A stretch of 33,749 nucleotides of DNA from JAVBLG01 sp031553655 (GTDB lineage Bacteria; Desulfobacterota; Desulfovibrionia; Desulfovibrionales; Desulfovibrionaceae): assembly GCA_031553655.1 (NCBI GenBank), contig JAVBLG010000113.1:1-33749 (forward strand), read 5' to 3'. Made by a program: the position numbers and the translations under genes. Every line of letters starts with the position of its first letter. Within the stretch, counting starts at the first letter, position 1. This document shows, piece after piece, positions 1 to 6,970 of this stretch. The notes below the pieces were generated by a model, which saw nothing but the letters and a program-made list of their open reading frames with translations, was not told the origin of the DNA and made no database searches.

Positions 1-55
1 ATGGGGGAAGGGGGAAACCCCTTTTTAGTAAAAAGTGGTTTCCCCCTTCCCCCAT
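1..55. repeat. Long near-perfect hairpin at the window edge
   Basis: Bases 2-19 are the exact reverse complement of 37-54 (18 bp, purine-rich arm rich in G). An inner 6-bp stem (21-26 with 30-35) closes on a 3-nt loop, and a1 pairs with t55, so the whole stretch folds into one stem with a single mismatch (20/36). No T-run follows on the plus strand. It could be a terminator for a gene left of the window or a palindromic repeat; the left flank is not visible. Confidence 0.6.
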
Positions 56-118
56 GCCCCCATCCTCCTTTACCAAAAACTTTTATTATATGCAGCAAGA
101 TATATTGCGGATAAAACA

Positions 119-742
119 ATGCTTATAAATACTTTTGAACTTGGCCCCCTAAACACAAACTGCCACATAATTTCCAATGGCGGCTACGCCCTGGCTGTGG
201 ACCCCGGCGGCGACCCCAAAAAAATTCTGGAGTTTCTGCGGGCAAATTCGCTCACCCTGCTGGCGATTTACATCACTCACTTTCATTTCGACCATATTTA
301 TGGGGCCGCCGCTTTGGGGGCCGAAACCAGGGCCCCTATTTTCGGCCCCCAAGGCGATGCCCATTTCCTTAAAAGCGAAATCGGAGGTGGCGGCCTGTGG
401 GGGCTGCCCAAAGTTCCATCCTTCGATTTCAAACCTCTGGAAGAAGGCGAACACAACAACGGCCCCTTCTCCTTCAAAGTGCTGCACACTCCGGGGCACA
501 CCCCCGGCAGTATGTCGCTGTACTTTCCGGACGCTGGAGCGATCTTCACGGGAGATGTAATTTTTTACCGCTCCATCGGGCGCACTGACTTTGAAGACGG
601 CAGTCAGGACGATTTGATGGCATCCATAAAAGAAAAAATATTCACCCTGCCCGGCGATACAAAAATATATCCCGGGCACGGCATGGAAACCACTGTGGAA
701 GATGAGAAGAGAGGCAATCCTCACTGCGGCGATTTCAGATAG
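119..742 (+). CDS. MBL-fold metallohydrolase (glyoxalase II-like)
   Basis: A 207-residue cytoplasmic hydrolase of the metallo-beta-lactamase superfamily. The zinc-binding motif HxHxDH is at residues 54-59 (THFHFDH), followed by H127 in HTPGHTPG, D146 in TGD and H187 in PGHG, so the full set of two-metal ligands is present. Length and motif spacing match the small GloB-like thioester hydrolases; the substrate cannot be read from sequence. An upstream in-frame ATG at 35 would add 28 residues with no family similarity, and part of them would be encoded by the hairpin at the window edge, so the ATG at 119 is preferred although its ribosome site (GCGGA) is weak. The last Arg codon and the TAG stop lie inside the left arm of a palindromic element (737-864). 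Confidence 0.88.
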   Translation: MLINTFELGPLNTNCHIISNGGYALAVDPGGDPKKILEFLRANSLTLLAIYITHFHFDHIYGAAALGAETRAPIFGPQGDAHFLKSEIGGGGLWGLPKVPSFDFKPLEEGEHNNGPFSFKVLHTPGHTPGSMSLYFPDAGAIFTGDVIFYRSIGRTDFEDGSQDDLMASIKEKIFTLPGDTKIYPGHGMETTVEDEKRGNPHCGDFR

Positions 743-864
743 AGCGGCGGTTTTGCGTGATACTGCGTCAGACCGCACTTTTACTCCGTTACGCGCACCA
801 AAGAAGTGCGCTCACTGCGAAAAAGCTTGTCTTCCTTGTCTGACGCAAAACCGCCGCTCTATCT
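737..864. repeat. Family A palindromic element, copy 1
   Basis: Terminal 22-nt arms at 737-758 and 843-864 are exact reverse complements (the left arm begins AGATAGAGCGGCGG). An inner pair of arms (TGCGTCAGAC near 763 and GTCTGACGCA near 838) overlaps the outer ones. The minus strand shares blocks with 5288-5411: GCGTCAGAC, then A/GAGGAAG, a T-rich/CGC segment, and TGACG followed by A/CAGTATCACG. It fills the space between the MBL hydrolase and the FMN reductase and supplies the hydrolase stop codon. Confidence 0.85.
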
Positions 865-894
865 GGGGCTTCGACCAGTAAATTGAACAACAAG

Positions 895-1578
895 ATGACA
901 GGAACCAATATTCTTATTCTGGCTTGCAGCCCAAGGCGCGGCGGCAACAGCGATTTTATGGCCAAATCCTTTGCTGAAGGCGTGGAGAGCGCCGGAGGCA
1001 AGGCCGAGGTCGTATATCTGCGCGATCTTGTAATCAAGGCTTGCCTGGCCTGCCAGTTGTGCGCCCAAAGACCGGATCACTCCTGTCCCTTGTCCCGCGA
1101 TGAAAATGACGCCGCGGAAGCCTTGTTTAAAAAGATAAAGGACACTCCGCATCTTTTCATTGCCGCGCCTATTTTCTTTTATGCCTTGCCGGCCCACTTC
1201 AAGGGCTTCATCGACCGAGGGCAGCGTCTCTGGGCTGAAAAAGCCGCGAGACAAGCTGGCCTTACGCCCAACCAGGGAGACGTCGCAGCTCCAGACGGCC
1301 AGTTTGGTGACTCGTCCGAACAGCCGAATGCGACGCCTCCCGGAACAGCGCAAAATAAACCGGCCACCATAGGATTGGTGGCCGGTAATAAAAAAGGACA
1401 GAAACTTTTTGAGGGCAGTCTGCTCACCCTACGCTATTTTCTGGATGTTTTCGACGCCGAAATAATAAATACCTGCCTCATGCGCGGCCACGACGCGCCG
1501 CGTGATCTGGCGAATGACAGAGAGTCCGTTAAAACAATTGTGGAAGCCGGGGCCGCCGCGCTGACAACGCGTGCCTAA
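895..1578 (+). CDS. Flavodoxin-fold NAD(P)H-dependent FMN reductase
   Basis: A 227-residue flavodoxin-like protein. The N-terminus ILILACSPRRGGNSDFM is the phosphate-binding loop of the NADPH-dependent FMN reductase / iron-sulfur flavoprotein group. It is followed by a cysteine pair, CLACQLC, near residue 48 and by the PIFFYALPAHFKGFIDR strand typical of these enzymes. A Gly/Pro/Gln-rich insertion of about 35 residues (around 125-160) precedes the last strand and helix. The ATG at 895 directly precedes the conserved loop; a TTG at 883 is possible, and neither has a strong ribosome site. The stop overlaps the convergent 5'-nucleotidase stop by four bases. It probably reduces flavin or a bound small molecule; the substrate is unknown. 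Confidence 0.82.
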   Translation: MTGTNILILACSPRRGGNSDFMAKSFAEGVESAGGKAEVVYLRDLVIKACLACQLCAQRPDHSCPLSRDENDAAEALFKKIKDTPHLFIAAPIFFYALPAHFKGFIDRGQRLWAEKAARQAGLTPNQGDVAAPDGQFGDSSEQPNATPPGTAQNKPATIGLVAGNKKGQKLFEGSLLTLRYFLDVFDAEIINTCLMRGHDAPRDLANDRESVKTIVEAGAAALTTRA

Positions 1579-3332
1579 AACCCGTTAACTATATCAATAC
1601 GATCTTTCGCAACTTGTGTAAGTGGAGAGTGCCTGGCAAGGTAGTCAACAAGGGTCTGATCGTGTGAAATTTGCGCTTCTTGCCAGCGCAAACTCTTGAA
1701 CATGGCATAACCATCGCCGCCTTTGGCCAAAAAATCCACCGTGGCCACCCAATAGCTTTCATCGGGGCGCACGGCCCGCCACTCTCCGTCACGGCCGCGA
1801 ATTTCCGCTTTTTGCACCCTCCCACCAACGGGCTTGCGCGCATCAAGAGCGTAACGCAGTCCGGAAATTTGCAAAAAAGCGCCCACGCCCTCAACATAGC
1901 GCGAGGCGCTGTGCTCCAGAGCCGCCAGCAACACGTGGCCGGGCATATGGGCAAGCACTGGAATGTTGGTAAAAGGCAACACATCCAGCACGTCGCCCAC
2001 CGTAACCGCCCCTTCGCGTAAAGAGGCGCGTAGAGCTCCAGAATTGATTATGGCGGCCTCGGCTTCTTCAAATACTCCGTTCAAAAGAGCATCGGCCACT
2101 ATGTTGCCGGTGAGGCACTCCCTGCGCCGACACTGGCGGATACCGTTTTCCTCGAGTGGCCCGCCGTCTTTGCCCGCGAGCCTTATTTCCCCGGTGAAGC
2201 TTTTTTTCATTTCGCGCACAGGTTCGGAATATGCGTCTATTATTCCAGCCAATTCCGCATCGGGTAAAGGCGCATTCAAAACTTTGAGCGAAGGTTCGTC
2301 CAGGGCTATGGGTTCGCCCTGCCAACGCACAGGATCGCCCGAAGCGTTAAAGGCCACCTCCAGGCGGCCCAGGTAGCGAAGGTGGCAGAAGGCGGAAACA
2401 ATGAGTACAGGTTTGCCCTCGGGCGATTTTTCCACCACCGGGTAAGGTCCTTCAGCCTTTTCAAGCCTGTTGGAAAGCAGGCTGTGGCTGTGCCCGCCAA
2501 CAATAACGTCCACCCCCGGCACAGCCCGGGCCAGCCTTTTGTCATTTTCCAGCCCTATATGCGTAAGAGCCACCACAATATCAGCTCCGCGCGCGGAAAC
2601 TTCACTTACCGCGCGGCGCATGGCCCGGGTTTCGTCTTCAAAACGCGCCTCGGCGCAGGGTAAAGATATGAATACGGTGTCCACCGTGGTAAGCCCGATT
2701 ACGGCTATTTTACGGCCGCGTTTTTCTATTATGGTCCAAGGTGTAATTTTTTCCGAGCTGGGAAGGGGGGTGCCTGTGGCTGTTTCCAAATTTTGGGGAC
2801 CGCACTCGAATGAAAGGTTGGCATCCACCACCGACGCGGGCAAAGAAGAAATCAGCCGCAAAAAAGGCGAGCAACCATCGTCGAACTCGTGATTGCCCGC
2901 GGTTACGGCATCGTAATCCATATATTTCATTATGGCGGAGGGCATGGCTTCCTTGTGCGTCACCCAGTACAGAGACCCTTGAAATATGTCTCCCGCGTCT
3001 AGAAAAAGTGCTTCGGGGTCGTCGCGCTTAACAGCGCTTACCGCCTGTTTCAAACGCACCGCGCCGCCCTGCCCTCCTTCGCACCAGGCCTCATAGCAGA
3101 GGCGCCCTTCGGGGGTAAAACCACCATAAGCGGAATGCTGGTCATTGGTGTGGATGATGGTTAGAACATAGTCATCTCCGGAACTGGCGGGATGCGCCGC
3201 GCCCGAGGGCACAAGCGTCAACAGCAGGGCAATGGAGAAAAACCACGCGACAAGGGAGCGGGGGGCTCCCACGGAACCGAGAATAAATGTTCCATGGGCA
3301 AGCCGCCCGCATATTAAGGTAAAAAGCTTCAT
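1575..3332 (-). CDS. Periplasmic 5'-nucleotidase / 2',3'-cyclic phosphodiesterase family
   Basis: A 585-residue exported metallophosphoesterase of the UshA/5'-nucleotidase family, which dephosphorylates extracellular nucleotides. Residues 27-47 form a hydrophobic signal segment after an unusually long N-region. The metallophosphatase motifs follow in order: HTNDQH (61-66), DAGDIFQGS, GNHEFDDG, THIGLENDK and VGGHSH. The C-terminal 5_nucleotid_C domain (roughly 390-560) has LTGNIVADALL, NSGALRASL and the substrate-stacking region FTNIPVL...ALEHS. Its ATG overlaps the upstream stop as ATGA (3329-3332), with GAGG upstream, which indicates translational coupling to the 277-residue membrane protein. 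It converges on the FMN reductase with a 4-bp overlap. Family assignment is firm; the preferred nucleotide is not known. Confidence 0.92.
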   Translation of the reverse strand: MKLFTLICGRLAHGTFILGSVGAPRSLVAWFFSIALLLTLVPSGAAHPASSGDDYVLTIIHTNDQHSAYGGFTPEGRLCYEAWCEGGQGGAVRLKQAVSAVKRDDPEALFLDAGDIFQGSLYWVTHKEAMPSAIMKYMDYDAVTAGNHEFDDGCSPFLRLISSLPASVVDANLSFECGPQNLETATGTPLPSSEKITPWTIIEKRGRKIAVIGLTTVDTVFISLPCAEARFEDETRAMRRAVSEVSARGADIVVALTHIGLENDKRLARAVPGVDVIVGGHSHSLLSNRLEKAEGPYPVVEKSPEGKPVLIVSAFCHLRYLGRLEVAFNASGDPVRWQGEPIALDEPSLKVLNAPLPDAELAGIIDAYSEPVREMKKSFTGEIRLAGKDGGPLEENGIRQCRRRECLTGNIVADALLNGVFEEAEAAIINSGALRASLREGAVTVGDVLDVLPFTNIPVLAHMPGHVLLAALEHSASRYVEGVGAFLQISGLRYALDARKPVGGRVQKAEIRGRDGEWRAVRPDESYWVATVDFLAKGGDGYAMFKSLRWQEAQISHDQTLVDYLARHSPLTQVAKDRIDIVNGF

Positions 3333-4162
3333 TTCGCCTCGCTGTCCCTGCTGTGCAGGCGCGCATTGATCTCACTCTGAAAGCTGTCCGACTCGCGAGC
3401 GGAATCGATCACTTTTTGCTGTATACGGTCAAATTCCGCCTGCTCCTTCTGATCCACAAAAGTTATTTTGCCGTTTTTAACATTCCATTCGCCCTTTTTA
3501 GCGGAAAGAAACATAAAAAATTCCTGCGTATTGGCTATGATTTTATTCTCAAGCTCGGAACTTTTTTGCAGAATGGGCCTGCTTTTTTCCCATTTTTCCT
3601 CAAAGCCGCGCAAAATAGTTTTCCTGGTAGGCTCGTCTGGAGCAACAGCGGCCAGTTCATCACGAAATTGGACAAAAGCCTTGTCCAGCCCAGCCTGCTG
3701 GGTCCGGGCAATTTCCCTGGCCCTGATGATCATAGCCATGCTTCCAGCCAGATCCTTGTCTTTTTTAATGCGTTCCGGGTTCAGAATGCCTCCCCAGCCT
3801 ATTGCGGCCAGATCTTTGTCATATTTTTCCCTGAGCGCCGCAATAGCGCCTACATTGGCCCGCGCCACACGCTCCATATCTCCCTGTAGGCTGGACATGT
3901 GGAGAGATTCAGCCATGCGGACGGCGGAGCCTTCGTCCGCCATAGATGGCTCAGGCTCATTGCGCAGCCCGGCAAGTTCCTTTTCCGCTGAGGCGTTCTT
4001 TGCGGCATCGTACGCGCGAAAGCCGACAAAGCCGCCGGCAAGCGCCAGCACCAGCATAGTGCCGAAGGTCATGCGCTTCATTATAGTAAGACGCCCGGAG
4101 CCTCGCTCATTTTCGCTTGTACCGGCGTTCCGGCTATCTCCGTTTATATTGTTGTTTGTCAT
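3329..4162 (-). CDS. Membrane-anchored coiled-coil protein of unknown function
   Basis: A 277-residue protein I do not recognise. A hydrophilic Asn/Ser/Gly/Arg-rich N-terminus of about 28 residues is followed by one membrane span (about 31-48: MTFGTMLVLALAGGFVGF) and then a largely helical, charged domain rich in Lys, Glu and Ala, likely coiled coil and periplasmic. No catalytic motif is evident. The start is supported by CGGAG about eight bases upstream of the ATG. It overlaps the 5'-nucleotidase start (ATGA), so the two are probably made together. If the same compartment is meant, it could anchor or scaffold the nucleotidase, but that is inference. Confidence 0.75.
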   Translation of the reverse strand: MTNNNINGDSRNAGTSENERGSGRLTIMKRMTFGTMLVLALAGGFVGFRAYDAAKNASAEKELAGLRNEPEPSMADEGSAVRMAESLHMSSLQGDMERVARANVGAIAALREKYDKDLAAIGWGGILNPERIKKDKDLAGSMAMIIRAREIARTQQAGLDKAFVQFRDELAAVAPDEPTRKTILRGFEEKWEKSRPILQKSSELENKIIANTQEFFMFLSAKKGEWNVKNGKITFVDQKEQAEFDRIQQKVIDSARESDSFQSEINARLHSRDSEAK

Positions 4163-4327
4163 TCATAACTCCGATTGCGGCGCTAACCAGGCTGACGCAA
4201 AGATTTTGCCGCGTGAGGATTTTGGCGTTGCCTGTATATGGTAAATGCCATATCATGTTCCCTTATCCATATTTTTTGAATTAAGTCAACATTTTTTACT
4301 TATCACAATATTCGCGGGATTGGAATT

Positions 4328-5203
4328 ATGCGTTGGAAAAATCTTGAAGGAAGCGACAATGTCGAGGATCGCCGGGGGAAGGCTTCCGGAGGAAGGGGAG
4401 GAAAAGTTGGCGGCGGCGCCAGCATCATTCTTTTTTTGGTGGTCATGGTGGCCGGTTATTACGGAGTGGATCTGACCCCGCTGCTGGAAGGCAGCGGCGT
4501 AAATATGCCCGCCGCGACCTCTCCGGACAAACGGCAGCAGCAACAATACCAGCCCTCAGCCAAGGAACAGGAAATGGCCAGATTCAGTTCGGTGGCCCTT
4601 AAAACCACCGAAGACACCTGGAACACCATTTTCCGCCAGATGGGCGCAAAATACAAAGCCCCCAAAATGGTGCTTTACACCGGCTCAACTTCAACAGCCT
4701 GCGGTTACGGCGAGTCGGCCATGGGGCCGTTCTATTGCCCCGGTGACTCCACCGTATATATTGACCTTTCCTTTTATCAGGATATGAAAACTCAAATGGG
4801 CGGCGGGGGCGACTTCGCCCAGGGCTATGTAATTGCCCATGAAGTGGGGCACCATGTGCAGCATCTTCTGGGTATTACCAAAAAAGTACGTGAGACCCAG
4901 AGTGGAGCTTCGAAAAAGGAAAGCAACAGATTGTCGGTGATGATGGAACTTCAGGCCGACTGTTTCGCCGGGGTGTGGGGCAAAGCCATGCAACATGCCA
5001 ATATAATGGAATCCGGAGACCTGGAAGAAGCCCTGCGCACGGCCCAGGCCATAGGTGACGACCGGCTGCAAAAGCAGAGCCAGGGTCGAGTGGTGCCCGA
5101 CAGTTTTACCCACGGCACCTCCAAGCAGCGCTATGACTGGTTCAAGCGCGGCTTCAACACGGGCGACCCCAATGCCTGCAATACATTCGCGGAAGTAAAA
5201 TAG
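4328..5203 (+). CDS. ypfJ: YpfJ-like neutral zinc metallopeptidase
   Basis: A 291-residue protein of the YpfJ/KPN_02809 family (predicted neutral zinc metallopeptidase). The N-terminus begins MRWKNLEGSDNVEDRRG, as in the family, followed by a Gly-rich stretch and one membrane segment (about 31-46). The catalytic HEVGH motif is at residues 171-175 in AHEVGHHVQHLLG, and the downstream ELQADCFAGVWG (E207) supplies the third metal ligand region. Length is normal. The upstream region is shared with the divergent 277-residue membrane protein. A strong hairpin terminator follows at 5214-5258. The physiological substrate of the family is not established. Confidence 0.93.
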   Translation: MRWKNLEGSDNVEDRRGKASGGRGGKVGGGASIILFLVVMVAGYYGVDLTPLLEGSGVNMPAATSPDKRQQQQYQPSAKEQEMARFSSVALKTTEDTWNTIFRQMGAKYKAPKMVLYTGSTSTACGYGESAMGPFYCPGDSTVYIDLSFYQDMKTQMGGGGDFAQGYVIAHEVGHHVQHLLGITKKVRETQSGASKKESNRLSVMMELQADCFAGVWGKAMQHANIMESGDLEEALRTAQAIGDDRLQKQSQGRVVPDSFTHGTSKQRYDWFKRGFNTGDPNACNTFAEVK

Positions 5204-5213
5204 AAAAAGTATT

Positions 5214-5258
5214 AAAAAGCGGGAACGTCTTTTATTGGACGTTCCCGCTTTTTAATTT
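5214..5258. terminator. Strong stem-loop terminator after the metallopeptidase
   Basis: Arms 5214-5229 and 5238-5253 are perfect 16-bp complements (AAAAAGCGGGAACGTC and partner) with an 8-nt loop. The right arm ends in a T-run, so it reads as an intrinsic terminator on the plus strand. The A-run on the left arm lets it also work on the minus strand. Confidence 0.9.
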
Positions 5259-5287
5259 TGCCCAAGGGCTATCGTGAAATTGCTAAA

Positions 5288-5411
5288 TAGTGAGGAAAGT
5301 TTGGCGTCAGACGAGGAAGGCAAATTTTCCGCGAGGGAAGTGTACTCTTCTCGTACATGACCAGAGCGGAAAATGTCGCCTGACGAAGTATCACGTCAAA
5401 CTAACTCACTA
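5288..5411. repeat. Family A palindromic element, copy 2
   Basis: Outer arms TAGTGAG (5288-5294) and CTCACTA (5405-5411) enclose nested stems, including ATTTTCCGC near 5324 with GCGGAAAAT near 5376. The plus strand aligns over its whole length with the minus strand of 737-864, sharing GCGTCAGAC, GAGGAAG and TGACGAAGTATCACG, while the outer arms differ in sequence but still pair. The right arm encodes the stop codon and last residues of the adjacent FMN reductase. Confidence 0.85.
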
Positions 5412-5958
5412 CAGAGCCCAGCTTGCGGGCTTCTTCCACCGCCGGCTTGCCTTTGATGTCGCCCAGATGCAGCACCCCCCCGGCCAGAACAGTGCCGCAA
5501 TCCTTCCAGCCGAGACGCTCAACGAACGTGTTATAATAGTCCTTCACCGGCTTCCAATTTTTTTCGCTGTCTTCTTCCGCCGCCATAAGCATAACGCAGT
5601 CTTTTACCGGAAACTGAAAATTGCTGTATGGTTCACCCGCAGCAAAAAGGCGGTCTATGACGGCTTTCAACTGAGAGGTGAAACCCCAGAAGTACATGGG
5701 GGAAGCTAGAACCACAATGTCCGCCTCTCTGAACACCGGATATATCTTGTCCATGTCATCCTTCTGCACGCAGGGGCTTGCCGGGTCCTTGCCCCCCTTG
5801 ATGCAGCCCAGGCAGCCGTGAATGTCCATGCCCTGAAGGTCAAAGCGCGTTACAGAGTGTCCAGCCGAGGCCGCGCCTTCGGTAAAGGCTTCGCACAGCG
5901 CCGCAGTGTTGCCGCTTTTGCGAGGGCTTCCGTTGAGAATAACTATTTTCTTGCTCAT
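5401..5958 (-). CDS. Flavodoxin family NAD(P)H-dependent oxidoreductase
   Basis: A 185-residue flavodoxin-fold protein. Residues 4-17 (KIVILNGSPRKSGN) form the FMN phosphate loop. CLGCIKGG (about 49-56) and CVQKDDM carry the cysteines common in iron-sulfur-flavoprotein-like reductases, and SPMYFWGFTSQLKAVIDR is the family's flavin-contact strand and helix. The start is supported by AAGGAT upstream of the ATG. It is a distant paralogue of the reductase at 895-1578. The divergent-domain TetR regulator lies just upstream on the same strand, so it may control this gene (inference). The C-terminal residues VVS and the stop are encoded by the right arm of a family A palindromic element. Confidence 0.88.
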   Translation of the reverse strand: MSKKIVILNGSPRKSGNTAALCEAFTEGAASAGHSVTRFDLQGMDIHGCLGCIKGGKDPASPCVQKDDMDKIYPVFREADIVVLASPMYFWGFTSQLKAVIDRLFAAGEPYSNFQFPVKDCVMLMAAEEDSEKNWKPVKDYYNTFVERLGWKDCGTVLAGGVLHLGDIKGKPAVEEARKLGSVVS

Positions 5959-6124
5959 GACATATCCTTTTTATGTATAAAACAGGTGAAGATGAGGAGT
6001 AATTCATACCGCTGAATCTATACACTGATTCGCCTTGAGTTTTTTGTAGCGTTCATTACATAATATGTCAACAGTTTTCCCGCATGCCTCACCTGTAAAT
6101 GACGGGCAATTGTAAAGTTTGAGT

Positions 6125-6745
6125 TCAACGCGCGGGAAGCATACGTGCCGCATGAGCCGCCACACGTTCCAATTCGGACTGGGACAGACCGTCGCGGGCC
6201 TGTATGGACAAGCCTTCAAGCATGGTGTTGAAAGCTCCGGCCAGAGCCGTCACATCTGTATCGGCGGGGATCTGCCCGTCCCTGATTGCCCGGTTCAGCC
6301 TGGCGGCAAACATGGCCTTGGAGGCAAAGCGCAGCTCTCGGATAGCCTCAATTATTTCTTGGGCATCTTCAGCAATATTAATGGCGGCCAGAACGATCAT
6401 GCATCCGCATGGCGTGTCCGGCGACAGCAAAATACGCGCCGAATCTTTAAAAAATTCGTCTATGGCGCGATACAGGTCAGGTTCGGCCTCAAATTTTTCA
6501 GCAGGGGCCGTCCAATATTCTTTTTCATAAAATTTGACCGCTTCCAGGAAAAGTCTGGCCTTGTTGCCAAAGGCGGCATACAAGCTGGGCGCGTTAATTC
6601 CCATGGCTTTACACAATTCGGTTATTGACGCCGGTTCATAGCCGCGCCGCCAAAAAATTTCCAAAGCCTTGCGCAAGGCCTGCTCGCGGTCAAAACAACG
6701 CGGGCGTCCCTTGCCGCGCTCGCCGGAACTATCCTTATTCGTCAT
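6125..6745 (-). CDS. TetR/AcrR family transcriptional regulator
   Basis: A 206-residue regulator. After a short basic arm (GERGKGRPRCFD), residues about 19-65 form the TetR helix-turn-helix: ALRKALEIFWRRGYEPASITELCKAMGINAPSLYAAFGNK in pieces, with the typical SLYxxFGNK end. The C-terminal helical ligand domain begins near 75 and contains SPDTPCGCMI, a cysteine-bearing motif found in many redox- or electrophile-responsive members (family knowledge, not proof). It lies 166 bp upstream of the FMN reductase in the same direction, which makes that flavoprotein a candidate target. The ribosome site is weak, and the start was chosen from the arm length. Confidence 0.9.
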   Translation of the reverse strand: MTNKDSSGERGKGRPRCFDREQALRKALEIFWRRGYEPASITELCKAMGINAPSLYAAFGNKARLFLEAVKFYEKEYWTAPAEKFEAEPDLYRAIDEFFKDSARILLSPDTPCGCMIVLAAINIAEDAQEIIEAIRELRFASKAMFAARLNRAIRDGQIPADTDVTALAGAFNTMLEGLSIQARDGLSQSELERVAAHAARMLPAR

Positions 6746-6770
6746 GTTTCAATCCACTGCTCACAATGGC

Positions 6771-6938
6771 TAGAGCGTTTTGCGAATGAAATGAGCGAAA
6801 TGCTCTGACGGCCCGTGCGTTGGTAGGGCCGCCCGAACGCGTCGCGTTCGTAACGTAGGCGGCGAAGCCGCCGTAATAACAAGCGATTCCGATTCAGGGA
6901 TAGTACTTTTGCCGGTACAGCCCTGAATCGGAATCGCT
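6771..6938 (+). repeat. Family B multi-hairpin element, copy B1
   Basis: Five successive stems on the plus strand: H1 6773-6780/6798-6805, H2 6807-6814/6826-6833, H3 6834-6840/6844-6850 (CGAACGC/GCGTTCG), H4 6858-6863/6867-6872 (GGCGGC/GCCGCC) and a perfect 18-bp H5 6882-6899/6921-6938. The first 50 nt match the minus strand of 25757-25708 almost exactly, and the joins GTGCGTTG, TAAC and CCGTAATAACA are shared. It fills the gap between tetR and the FmdE-MoeA gene, downstream of the latter. Confidence 0.88.
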
Positions 6939-6970
6939 GTTTAACGCCACCGGAGGGCAAAAGACGCTTG

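Noticed and set aside
149..778. A 209-codon minus-strand open frame over the MBL hydrolase
   Set aside because: Antisense to a gene carrying all metal-binding motifs and itself starting inside palindromic element A1.
737..864. Element A1 as a simple transcription terminator
   Set aside because: There is no T-run after the stem, the arms are 106 bases apart from start to start, and a second copy with the same core exists at 5288-5411, so a repeat element fits better.
3468..4244. A 258-codon plus-strand open frame
   Set aside because: Fully antisense to the coupled membrane protein; composition (Ser/Pro/Arg-rich) is typical of a reverse-frame shadow.
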